Below, one piece after another: positions 1-11,766 of a DNA stretch of 64,000 nt. Made by a program: the position numbers and the translations under genes. The first letter of the stretch is position 1. Every line of letters starts with the position of its first letter. Where the stretch lies: positions 717,187 through 781,186 of the forward strand of contig VZRZ01005152.1 of assembly GCA_013398175.1 (NCBI GenBank). The letters run 5' to 3'. Below the pieces are notes generated by a model, which saw only the letters and a list, made by a program, of their open reading frames with translations, was not told the origin of the DNA and searched no databases. This DNA comes from Climacteris rufus. Lineage: Eukaryota; Chordata; Aves; Passeriformes; Climacteridae.

Positions 1-2155
1 AAATTATTGTCAAGTTTTAACTAATGTAAGCTGAGATCCTGGGAAATGTGATAGTAGCTTCAGAGTGGTCTGATGTGCTTTACAAGAAGGCACCAGCTGA
101 CGCTGAATCCTGTTCCATAAAATCATTCACACTATGAAAGTAATTGCTAATGTCAGATGTATGGAGATCTGTTGGTGGAGAAGGGGAATTGCAGGACTGT
201 GCCATGATCCCTGCTTATTCTACCTGTACTTTTCCCATCAGTTACCCTATGTAAATCTTCCTCTTCCTTCTCAAAGTTCTCCCTCCATATTGTTCTTTGT
301 CTCCATCTCAGGACAATTCCTACATGATCCACCAGTTCTCATCAACTCTCATGAGTTGTTTTTATAACCGCAGTTTCCCCAGCCTGCCCCAATCCTCCAG
401 CAGCATGTTGCACTTTTCCTGCTCCCCAGGCTACAGATGCACTGCTAAATAAGAGAGCTAGGGAAGAAAAACTGCTCAGGTGCTTAGCTCTCTGTGCTCA
501 GATGAACTGTCAAACTCCTGCCTGCATGTTCTGAGCCAGGCTCTCTGTCCATGGATAAGAGAAAGAGGAAGATGTGCACTGGAAGATGATTTTTGCAATA
601 CAGAGTGATGTGAAGCTGCATTCCAGGTGCTAACATTTTTCAGCTTATTACCTTCATGTCCATATTAGACTGGCAGTGGAAACGCTTCCCTAGGTCTTGG
701 CATTGGCTTGTGTAAACTCACCCTGTGCCAGGCAAGATCTCAGCCTAACAGTGTTGAGCAACCATAGCAAAGCAGATTTAAGAGCTGAAGAACTTCAATA
801 GTTTTCTGGTTTGCTTTGGTTGCTCCTGTCAATGGTAAAAACATCTCTTTGAATCATGCTGACTGTTTGATGTTTATACAATGTATGTATATGGACACAG
901 GGACATCCCTCAAACAGCAGTGGCGGTGTGGAAAGCTCATCACTTTGGGACATACACAATTTTACACAATAAATTATTTAGTTGTGTAGGTGAGCAAGCC
1001 CTTCCCTACTGCAGAAAAATGGATCATTAGATCTGAAAGAGCGTTTTCATGTCTTCTGTGAGAGAGCCACATAAAAGAACTATTACAGTTTCTCATTAGC
1101 TGTGACAAGGATGATGTCAGACAAGTTGTGTATGCCCTGTCTTATAAATAATAAATGAGAAGGACCCTGTCTCCTCTTTCACTAATGGATTAAAGTTATA
1201 GCTGGATGAAAAAGGCACCTTTATGGAACTTAATGGAGGAAAAAAAAAAAGCTTTATCTTGATCTTTGGCATCTCTCTCACCATTTGTAAAATTCAAGTA
1301 ACAATTAAGACTTACAGTTTTCTAAAAAAGCCCCAAGAAATAATAAAACATAGTGTATGGGTTTTTTTAGTCAACCTAAACTCTACAAAGTAAAAACCGT
1401 CCAAATACCCTTTCAGTGTGGCTTCATTTCTTAATTATTAGCAAAACAAATTCAATCTGAAGTATGCTTCTCATTTCTTTCTTTTTATTGTAGTGCTTGC
1501 AGAGAGAGCTTTGTTGTTATAAGCCTCTCATTTATAATAATTTTTACTAATAAGGTGCAGTTTAATCAAGTAGTTCAAAACACTCTGCAGACACTCATGA
1601 ACACAGCTTTGTTTATTTATGCAGCACCTGATACTTAATATAGCTCTTTCTAATAACGTTATGGCTGTTTCATGTGTTCAAAAGTCCATGTTCAGTCCCT
1701 TGGTCATTTTCTTTTGGTGTTAAGCCACCTTTTTAGCTATTTTGATTGCGGAAAAAACCAACGCGCATTAACCAACGCGCATAGCCCTTAAGAAAGTATT
1801 ATGTAGAATTTGGTATGTTGTGAAGCAATGAAAGAGAAGGAATAGATGTCAAATCTTGGGTACAGCAAATCTTGGCAGAGTTTTAAGGATATTTTTCAAC
1901 AACAGTTGCTGTCATGAATGACACCTGCTACATAAACAAGTGATGTTTCAGTGCTTTTTACACTTTGCAGCATCTGCAAGTGACTTAGGTATTCTCAGCT
2001 TTTAAAAGATTTCCTCCCCACTGTCTTGGTATGCTGTATCAAGCCAGATCTGTGTTAATCTCCTTGCTTCTGCAACATTTGGCATTCCTAGTAGAAAATT
2101 TTCAGCATAATGTGTCCCAGTTTAGCGATAAGCCTCCCCCCCCCCAACCCCCCAC
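1..2155. other. Intergenic, nothing recognised
   Basis: AT-rich with no coding frame of interest and no recognised repeat, apart from a 14-base tandem duplication at 1756-1782. Short open frames here look random. Confidence 0.6.
1756..1782. repeat. Tandem duplication of a 14-base CpG-containing unit
   Basis: The unit AACCAACGCGCATT occurs at 1756-1769 and again at 1770-1782 (last base differs). CpG density is unusual for the surrounding AT-rich DNA. Confidence 0.9.
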
Positions 2156-2178
2156 NNNNNNNNNNNNCCACCCCCACT
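2137..2178. repeat. C-rich tract interrupted by an assembly gap
   Basis: Runs of C with occasional A flank 12 N bases at 2156-2167. The gap most likely reflects a homopolymer or G-quadruplex-forming tract that failed in sequencing. Confidence 0.9.
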
Positions 2179-2874
2179 TATGAGGAAGAAATTCATACAT
2201 ATTAATTCCCTGCTTAAAAGCATACTAGTCATAGACAGAAAATGCCATACCATTTGTCATCAATTTTGGCTGACAAATGACATAGAGAAAAAAAGCCACT
2301 TCTGGTCATGTCTGTCAAATTCTATCTATACTTGTATAAGTAGTGATCTTAAAAGTCTCTTCCTGATTTTTAAATAAAAAACTAGACTTGGAGGAAATAA
2401 AGATAAAAGAGAATTTTTTTATTAACATCAGTAACTGAACAAAAAAAAAACAAAACAACCAAAACCCCAACAAAAAACCATGCAACAAACACCTCAGAAG
2501 TATTTATCTGTTGGTCTGAATACCCTTTGCAAGGTAGATGAACAGCACTTGTCAGAGCTCATCTCACTCTTGAGTCAGTTTCTGACACAGCTCCCTGTTC
2601 TTTGCAGGAAAATTTTGCTAGTTGCTACGTGGAATCGTTCTGGAGAAAGAAGTTAGCCTGCGAAATATTACCCACTCGTTACTTATAGACCCTGCAGTCT
2701 CTCCGTAACACCAATGATGGAGACATGCAGGATTAAGTCTGTGCTAGTAACTTTGTGCTATAAAAGTACCCTTTTTACACAATGTAACCACCATTTTTTT
2801 CAGGTCTTTTGACCTAAAATGAACCCTCTTTCTCCAAAGCTCCTGTAAATCCTTCAAGATTGCTAGGGTGTCAT

Positions 2875-3185
2875 AGGGGGCACAGAGACCTGAGAGCAGG
2901 GCTGCCCATGGATGCATGGACCAGATCTAGCCTGGTTCTGGCCTTGAGCACGGTGAGTTGGTATGTATTCGATATTCTGAATTCCACACCCAGAACGGGG
3001 TAATGCTGGGCACAAGTACAAACTGGGAGAGGAGCGGCTGCAGAGCAGCCCTGCAGAGGGCATCTGGGGTGTGTGGTGGGCAGCAGCTCAGTGTGAGCCA
3101 GCAGTGAGCCCTGTGACCCGGGTGGCCAAATCCCAGGGTGCATTAAACAACATCACCAGTTGGGCAAAAGAGTGGGTATTGCTAG
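2875..3185 (+). mobile_element. Probable diverged CR1 LINE fragment
   Basis: The part GCTCAGTGTGAGCCAGCAGT with the following GTGGCCAAA matches the CR1 3' coding consensus. The block is GC-richer than its flanks. The left boundary is unclear. Confidence 0.45.
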
Positions 3186-3189
3186 ATTT

Positions 3190-4771
3190 TTCCATAGGTC
3201 AGGATCAGACTGGCCCAGAGTCATACTTTCTCTTCTCTCCTCACAGGTCAGGTGTCTCTGTTCAAGTGGCTGTGATGTACTTGTAGGTTCTGAATTATGT
3301 GATTCCTTCTAATAGTTGCAGATTGAGTGCCTTTATTCTCGATTTGATACTACAGTGCTACTATATAAAACAAACAGTTATTACAAAATATTTTGCTCCC
3401 GGGCCTAAATCAGACCGTCCTGTGGTATGTCTGGGTGCAAGGCAAAACTAATGTGTTTTGCTTTTCTACCTTTAGCTGAGCGGTCTTGTGGTATGCTCAA
3501 GTGCAAACAAACAGAACAAAATTCACCAACATCAACACTGAAATTCTCTGCCAGCTAACTGAACAACAGTGAGCTTCTGTTTAAGGAGACCACACTAAAG
3601 CAACTTTTTGCTTAATATATCCATTAATTTTTGGTTTTTGGCCTTACATTTAGCAAATCTGAGATGCATGAGGGTATTACTGATGATGTATAAATGATCT
3701 GTAGTTGCCCAGATCACTTTTTCCCACTATATAGTACTAATCTCTGATTCATTAAAAATATTTCCTACTAAAACTGCAATTTCAGAGATAATCTAATTTC
3801 TTCCAATTAGAGTGAGTTAACTTTAATTCCTACCTCCGTTAGGGAATTTCAGTTTCTGCACCTTTTTTTCCTACTAGCCATACCATCTTTGTTCCCATGT
3901 TGAGTGACAAAAATAAAAGGGAATAAAGGGAATGCTATTTGCCTTTGTTACCTTGCCCTGTAATAGGTTGTGAATGAGGCTTTCTAAGTAAAAAGACCAT
4001 ATCTCAAATTGTGCCCAGAAACCATCTGGAAGCTATTGCAGGCTAGGACATGCACCATTTGGTGAAGAAGTACACTGCACCAATCTGCAATCCAAAACTG
4101 CTCTACTGACATGATGAATCAGAGCTCAGGTTTGTCAGATGCAGTTATGTCAGCAATACATGCTTGTCTCACCTGGAGAGCCCTCAGACTAGGGCTGTCT
4201 GCATATATCATACCTCCCAAAGGACAGAGTGACTTGGCAAGCTCATGATGTCGTCAAGATTACCTCATCATAAGCTTTCCAGTAACTCAGTGTGAAGAAA
4301 GGTTCTTGACAAGAGTGATTGAGGCCAGGATAAGTATTAGGAGGTCTGGCTTCATAAATGCTTGTTTGAGAGTTGCTTTGTTCGCCTCCATGAAAGTATT
4401 GGGAATATTCTGTAACTGTGGACTTGAAATTCTGTCGTCAGGCTTTTGTCAGACAAATGCAGGTTTCTGAGTTGTAGTCTAAGAATTTAAATCTAATTCA
4501 AACTTTCAATCTAACTAAAGAATGAGATACTGCAAAACACATTCATACAGTCATTCAATCAATCAAATTTATGTGTATCTGATACAGGTTAGTGCTTTGC
4601 GGCTATCAATTTTTCCTGAACTCAAATAACTGTAAACAAATGGGGAACCTCCATATAATAATAAATACTCACTTAATGAAAGAAAAAAAAATTCAACCCT
4701 TGAAAAACCTTTGCTTCTCAGGACTTTCAAATTGTTGTGGTAAGGAATTATTTCCAATGGAAAATTGCCAC

Positions 4772-4816
<45 letters not shown>

Positions 4817-6837
4817 GACTCTGAACTGTCCTTAGAAGACAGAAAGTCCACCTAGGAACACAATTACTTCTAGCAGTAGGCTAGCATCCTTCCTTCCTGG
4901 CCTTCTGTGCTGCAAGGTGACCAAAGGGGAAGATGCTAGCCAGAGAAAGTAGTGAGGCCACCTATCACACTGAAAGCATTCAGGGAGCGGTCATGCCTAA
5001 ACCAAACATCAATTCATTTTACTCATTGAAGACAGCCTTTTAAAAGGTATGAACCCATGTGCTCTTAATTGAAATGTAGAAGTAAGATCAGTAGTAACAT
5101 TTGAATATAGTTCACTTAACTTAAGTGAAGAGTTTAGCTCCACTTGAAGCTAAAACATTATTTTAGATACAATGTGTGAAAGGATAACTTTCCATATATA
5201 CGCATTACTTATTATAATTATTTGGAACTTGATGTACTTATGAAGTAAGAAAATTTCTTAAGTATATTTTTTTCTGCTTTAAACACTTGAACATAAGCCA
5301 AGAGTTACTTGTGTACATCTAAACCAAGTAAATCAAGTATTCTTATTTAGTGTACTTCAGTATAACTAAGCCTGAACTGCCTGTTAGTTTACAGTGTAGG
5401 AGGCAATACATAAAAAATTCGGATACCAAAATTAGGTTTTCAGAATTTAGGGCATAACTGACCTTATAGTAAATAAATATTCTTTCTAAATTCATCTTCG
5501 GAATAAATTCAGCCTTTCCTCGATCTTAATTGCGTATCTGCAAAATGCACTTTAGGTGCACTCTGAGACTTCATGTATCTGTTATAATGGTTTCCTGTGT
5601 ACAGCACAGCACAGTACAGTGCCCTCACGTAACCAAGAAGGATGTTTGGTTTTCCTGGTATTTCAGCCACTAGTAATGTTGCAAAACAATAACTAAGGTG
5701 TGACTTTTCCAGGTTAATCTTGAAAAAAACCCTTTGCGAGAGATATTTTTGTAGCTAAAAGAATAATTTTAGAAATCCAAACAAAATCTAATCAAAACGA
5801 AAACAAAGGGAAGGAAATCTGTAAAAGCACTCACTTCTCTCCCTGTGGAATTGTATTTTCAGAGCATTTGACCAACTACTTTTCCTTCCAGCCCTGTGTC
5901 ACTTACAGAAATTGACATCAACAAAAACTATGTAATTATTCTGAAATTTTAGTGTTTTCTGTATAAGAGCTCTGTTCCTATCCTGTCCTTTATCTGGTTT
6001 CTCATCAGGGATTTGTGGGACTGCTACCTCACTGTTAGATAATTCATAAACTCTTGCATTGGCAAATCTGCACAGAACACTGTGTTACTACAGTGGATGG
6101 TCCAGACTGTTTCAGACACCAGAAATTAATGTTCATCTCAGTGTACCCTGCTTTAAAGCAGGAAGAGCTTATCAATTAAGCTGTATATCTGTAAATGCCA
6201 TCATATTGTGCAGTCAAGTCAACTCATATTCCTACTATTTTTTCCTCAGCTTAATAACCCATTGTTTATATTTTTGTGACTGCAGAGCTCTTTAGGCTTC
6301 TGTATTATGGTCCATAGACAGCATCAGTTTCCCATTTTATTGGAAAGCCCAATAAATTATTCAGAACTAACACTAAGCACAAATGGTTCTCCTTCTGTTT
6401 GTCTTTTTGTGTGGCAACCAGAGCTCTAAGTTTCAGAGGAGAGGTCTCAAAATCTCCACATTTCTGGAGAACAGCAGTGAGGTTTAAACCACGTGACTCT
6501 TTCCCTCAGTTCTGTGGGCTTTTAAAAAGCCTTTTCCTCCAGCAGCCATATATTGTTGAGAAATCGCTTTGAGACATTTTTGTGTGGTATCTGACTTAAC
6601 TTCATCATAATTTGATGAAAGGATTCTTTATGCATAATTCAACCACACAGTCCCAGATGGTTACAATAAGGTTATTTGAATACCATAGAATCAAACATAG
6701 TCACACTAGTTCAAGTAATGTTTAGAGCTTTCATATTGTTGTATGTCATCATACTTCTTGAGTCACCTTTTCCATAAGTGAATTGTTGTACGTCTTGTGT
6801 TAAGCACATTTACATTTTAAGAATTGTGTTGCTTTCA
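3190..6837. other. Intergenic, no gene seen
   Basis: AT-rich sequence with one microsatellite at 4772-4815. No exon-like frames or RNA genes were recognised. Confidence 0.6.
4772..4815. repeat. AAT trinucleotide microsatellite
   Basis: About 14-15 uninterrupted AAT units. It is likely length-polymorphic. Confidence 0.98.
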
Positions 6838-7140
6838 AGCCCTTTTTCACGCTGAACAGTCCCAATTCTGTCAGCCTTTCCTCGTAGGAGTGGTGTTCCA
6901 TCCCTCTAATCATCTTGATGGCTGGCCCTCCACTGGACTGACTCCAACAGGTCCATGTCCTTTGTATTCTGGACCCCAGAGCTGGGTGCAGCACTGCAGG
7001 TGGGATGTCACCAGAGCAAAGCAGAGGGGTAGAGTCTCCTCCCTTGCCCTGCTGCCCACGCAGCTTAGGATGCAGCACAGGTCACCACTGGCTTTCTGGG
7101 CTGCAAGTGCACTTTGCTGGATCATTTCAATCCTAAAAGG
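6838..7140 (-). mobile_element. CR1 LINE 3' fragment
   Basis: The plus strand reads the complement of CR1: CTGAACAGTCCCAATTCTGTC, CAGCCTTTCCTCGTAGGAG and CCCAGAGCTGGGTGCAGCAC. On the minus strand the frame shows the typical residues EERLTELGLFS of the CR1 reverse-transcriptase C terminus, broken by stops. No flanking duplication is evident. Confidence 0.8.
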
Positions 7141-10100
7141 GATAACTTCTGCTCTTCCTGGTGCTGGTTTGACCCTGGAAAGCGAAGGCACAAGCAATAT
7201 TTGCTTCAAAAACTGGCTACAGCATTTGTCCTGATTTTCACTGTTAAGTGTTTTGATCCTTGTATGTGTGTTTGTGGTGTTTCATCAAAAAGGAACAATG
7301 CCTACTGTGCAAATGCATCAAAATGATCACACTCTACAAAAAGAGTCACTTTTGTACAGTTGCAATCACTCTGCCCTCCTCATAAAGATCAATAAGAGTA
7401 CTATATTTTTATTGATTATAGTATGAATATAATTAATGATATAGTATTTGTAGTAGTATTATCAATAATACAATTATTATAAAAGTATTGACATGTTTGA
7501 ATGCTTTCAGTTTATTTTTAATCTTAAAATTCTATGTGATAAAGCACAAAAACTCATGTAATGAGTAACAGTATAAGTGCAGAGCCATATACTTTGCTGA
7601 TGGCACTGATTTATATCGGCTGATGACATAAACTAGTCATTTCAGCTGAATTTGCTACACCAAAACTATCTAGACAATAAACATATTAAAGACATACCTA
7701 CTTCACTTCCAACATTTCTAGCTTGCTGGCACATTATTATATTTCACTGTATCAGGTCCGTCTCAAATTTCTGCAGAAGAGGCATCTCTGAGAAATGACT
7801 CTTTACATTTGTGTGGTACCTGTAGTTGTGAGTTGTGTAATAGCCTTGAATTTAATTTGATAGAAATGCGTTTTGAACACAGCTAGTGTAAGTTGTGTGT
7901 TGACAGGAACAATTTTTACTTAAGATGCATCTTTCTTCTCAAAATCTTAATACCTGGATGGTCTTTTTTTCAAGGTTCAGCTGCTTCCTCTAGACCATGT
8001 ACTGGTCCTTGTTATATTTGTAGTGAGTGTTAGTCTAGGCTTATACAGACCTACTTCTGCAATTTTATTAAGTGGGATCTTAATTATGAGAATGAAACCT
8101 GTCATATGCTCCAGCCTAATAAATCCAGAAAAAGGCAGAATTTAGTGAAACAGTGGAGCCATTCTATATTTGTAATGAAATATGGAGTTATCCCTGAGAT
8201 GACCTCATACTACTTGAGTACTTTTGTTACACCACAGGCATACTTTTTTTCCAGATAGTTCTGCCTCTCTTGACACTCATTTGTCAGCCTTCAGTTTTGC
8301 CAGATATCCTTGCTTTTTCCCTTTTAAAGGTAAGTTTCTCACATGCTAACAAGTTTGGAAGAATGCAAGTTTTTGGTTTGTGTCACAGAGCATGTCTCCC
8401 TGTATTTGCTGGTAAAACCAAAATGATGACATATGCATGAGATATGAGTTGTACATTTCAATTTCATAAGAAAGAGGTTTGGGGGGAGAGTGAAATGTCC
8501 TGTAACAAAATACTCTCCCCCCACCTGATTTACACATGAACTGTTTGTATCTACAATACTGAAAGAAGCCATGATTAGAGTGCGGTGGTTGTACCAGAGC
8601 ATACCACTGAAACTTGAAGCCAAATGCTAGGTGCAACCAAGGTTATCCATGAATGCAGCAGATGGGTGGGGTACCTTTGGCTGTGCACATCCCACTAGTG
8701 ACCCAGCCATGCTGCACCTCTGGTCAGCTCAGCCTGCTCTTGTGCTGTGCTGTTCACAGCTGCTTTCCTGCTTGAGGAGATATATACCTCCTGTTGTTGT
8801 AGTCTTGTTTATTCCAACAGACGTCAGCACAAGCAATAATTGCTTTGTGAACAAATTGTGCTTTTTGACTGTATAAAACATAAATTGAGCATTAGCTACT
8901 GCTGTGCTTTGTCCACAGATTTTCTCCTCCAAACTTTGGATTGTGTTCAGTAACTCTCACGGTTCTTGTATGCTTGCCATGTGCTGGATGGACTACTCAC
9001 AATTTTGATTTAGTTGTTATTGTTGAGGAAAGAAATGCAATGTATGTGTCATTTAGACTGATCCTAATATTAATTAGGATGGATGAGGAGTGACTACATA
9101 GATAATTAGATAACCACTAATGGTTTCTAAAACAGAAATTTCTGTAGCATATTAATATATACATATATATGCATCTACCCGATTTGCAGATAAAATTAGG
9201 TGTTTCTGTAGCTATATGTGTGGCTCCTACCTATAACTAATCACAGGCATCCACAAAGATGAACATTGTTTTTACAGTTTAACTAATAAACCTCCTCCAC
9301 CAAAATTCAATTGAAGACACACAAAAAATCCTCCAGCAAAGATGCTTTCTTTCAAAAACTAATAAATCCCACAGTAGAAAATTGGCACAGACAGTGGTTG
9401 CAATTTTGGTTTTTTTTCCCAGAAGAGATTTATGGTTGGCTATATTAATAAATTCAATGACAGAATGTTCTCAGATGCTGCAGCTCAGTATCATATAAAA
9501 GTACAAGGTAACCTGTATGATCAGCTCAGGCACTGAGGAAGTGTAAGGTCAGCAAGTTCAGTGTACCAGGATAAGTGCCAGGATAAATCTGTATCTGGTA
9601 TCTGACAGCCAAGTTGGTTCTCTTTCTTACCATGGGAGACAACATAGACACGGTTGCGTGAAACTCTTTCTAGGATTGTAATGTGACCTGGTACCAAACT
9701 GACAACACCATTTGGTCACATGTATGCTGGCAAGACCAAGCACCTTTGAGGACTATCAGGATCGTTTGCCAGTGTAGAGATGTCACTTCACACTGTGCTA
9801 TAACTTGCTTTTCTGCTAAGAAAATTATTTTTTGAATTGATAATCTTTAGGCTGTTTTTAGGTAATTTGGACCTGCCAATTTTCTGAACAAGATGTCATT
9901 GTCAAAAATCATAGAAGATATTTTTATTTTCCCAGGATGCGTCAGTACCAAGAACAAGTAACATATCAAGGGATGACATAATAAAGGACAATCTTGGAGA
10001 CGCCAAGCCTAAAAATAGAATGGAGTCTGAGAAAGTGTGTCACTCACTAAATATGGAGCGGCTGTCTCGTAAAGTCATAATTAGCTTTCTATTATAACGT

Positions 10101-11289
10101 GTTTTTCCTTTATTGCTCCTCAAGGCAATTGAAACCGCTTGAATAACTTGAAATGCTTCTCATGTGTGACTTTTGTAATGATGTTTTAGGGGAACCAAAA
10201 ACTTGTCTTCCAACCACGGGTGCACACGTAGTGCCAGAACCCTCTCGAGCCTGGCTTTCCATTGCAGCCAAAAATGCCTTTCCTCAGTGCTCCTCCCTCC
10301 AACTGCAACCCATTATGCAGAAGGAGTACTTTTGCTCTCTATGAAATCATTCACATCTGGGTAAATGGGACTGGATTTACATGGCCCTTTGCTTCAGTCT
10401 TTGTTACTTAGGTATGACTTAAAATGCCTAGTTTTCTTTGGATTATAAACTAGCTGTACATGTCAGCATCTTCGGAAAGAAAAAAAATATATTGAAGCCA
10501 TTTAGTAACACACTATGCTAAGTTAAATTCTTAGTGATGCTTGTCACTGTAAATATGCATTCGAAATTCCTACATTTTGACAGTTTATTTACTGAGTAGG
10601 CAAAATTCTGAAGTATTAAAAAAAATAGTATACAAGCCACAAATTCTACTTCCCTTCCTTTCATACATTTTGTATTTCAATATCATGCTTACATCTAATT
10701 CATGTTTTGCAATTTAGCCACAGTTTTCCTTTGTGGGTCAGGAAAGAATGTCCGTGCATTGGTGTTTGAAGTGGGACAGATGCAACTGCACTTTATGAAA
10801 AGACTTGCCAACACTATCAGAGGCTCAGAGGAGGATTTACATTTGCACAGATGCAGGACAATAATGGAACACCAGTGTCAATACTCCCAGCTCTCTCTAA
10901 CATGTCTTCCTTGGGTAATAACTTCATATTGAAGTATATGGTTTTCTGCAGCTTGAGAGCACATGCCTTGCCTCACTTATGCACTGTTACGCTGCTACAA
11001 AAATTCAGTGGAAATAGTTCCCAAAGGTACATGCGGCATGGGGTAGATGTTGACCTACATAGCTTGGGAGTGGGGATTAGCTGGGAAGAATCTGAATCCT
11101 TCCAGTGGAAAGTCGTTGCAAGCTACTTAATCTCTTCCCCTAGCTGCAAGCCATTTGAACAGAAGAGCAAAATCCTTCTCCATTAATGTTCTGCCCAGCC
11201 TGTTATTTTCCTTGATGGCATAATTTTACATCAAGACAATAATATATAGTGTAAAGGAATATATATCCTAGAACAGTTGCCAATTGTAC
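7141..11289. other. Intergenic, no gene seen
   Basis: AT-rich, with a TA-rich patch at about 7,385-7,490 and an inverted repeat at 8481-8522. No coding exons were recognised. Confidence 0.6.
8481..8522. repeat. Perfect 11-base inverted repeat (G/C-run hairpin)
   Basis: GGGGGGAGAGT at 8481-8491 is exactly complementary to ACTCTCCCCCC at 8512-8522, with a 20-base loop. The arms extend imperfectly outward (AGGTTT against ACCTGA). Confidence 0.9.
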
Positions 11290-11766
11290 TGGTTTTGGCT
11301 GGGACAGAATTAATTTTCTTACTAGTAATTGGCACAGCATTGTGTTTCTGAAGTTAGTATGAGAATAATGTTGATAACGTACTGATGTTGTAGTTGTTGC
11401 TTAGTAGTGCTCACTCTAAATCAAGAACTTTTCTGTTTTCTATGCTTTGTAAGGAGGTGCATTGGCCATGAGGGGTGGAACACTGCTCAGGGATAGGCTG
11501 GGCATCACTGGGTAGTGAGCAGTTGTTTTGTGTATCACTTTTCTTTCTTGGGTTTTATTTCTGTCTCTCTTTTTGTTGTATTCCTTTGCATTACCTTTTA
11601 TTATTCTTACTAATAGTAATGATAATAATAATTGCCATTATTAAGCTGTTCTCATCTCAACCCACAGGTTTTACTTTTTACCCTGGTTCTGCTCCCCATT
11701 CCGCTGGGAGGGAGTGAGCGAGCAGCTGTGTGGTCTTTAGTTGTCTGCTGGCATTAAACCATGACA
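11290..11766 (+). mobile_element. Avian endogenous retrovirus LTR (solo, internally deleted)
   Basis: It opens TGGTTTTGGCTGGGACAGAA and closes TTAAACCATGACA, the TG...CA termini of a common avian ERV LTR. Inside are GAATAATGTTGATAAC, the AATAATAAT-type stretch, CATCTCAACCCACAGGTTTT and GGGAGTGAGCGAGCAGCTG. The middle (promoter part) appears shortened compared with my recollection of the family. No internal retroviral genes flank it, and no clear target-site duplication is seen. Confidence 0.85.

Noticed and set aside
4592..4855. Frame encoding a run of Asn
   Set aside because: It is simply the AAT microsatellite translated; no gene structure around it.
6800..7234. Overlapping frames on both strands near 7 kb
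   Set aside because: They are translations of a CR1 fragment.
10702..11186. Two overlapping frames of 76 and 111 codons
   Set aside because: No similarity recognised, no splice context, and composition like surrounding DNA. Treated as chance.
11475..11717. 80-codon frame with hydrophobic stretch
   Set aside because: It lies inside the avian LTR and reflects T-rich sequence, not a membrane protein gene.
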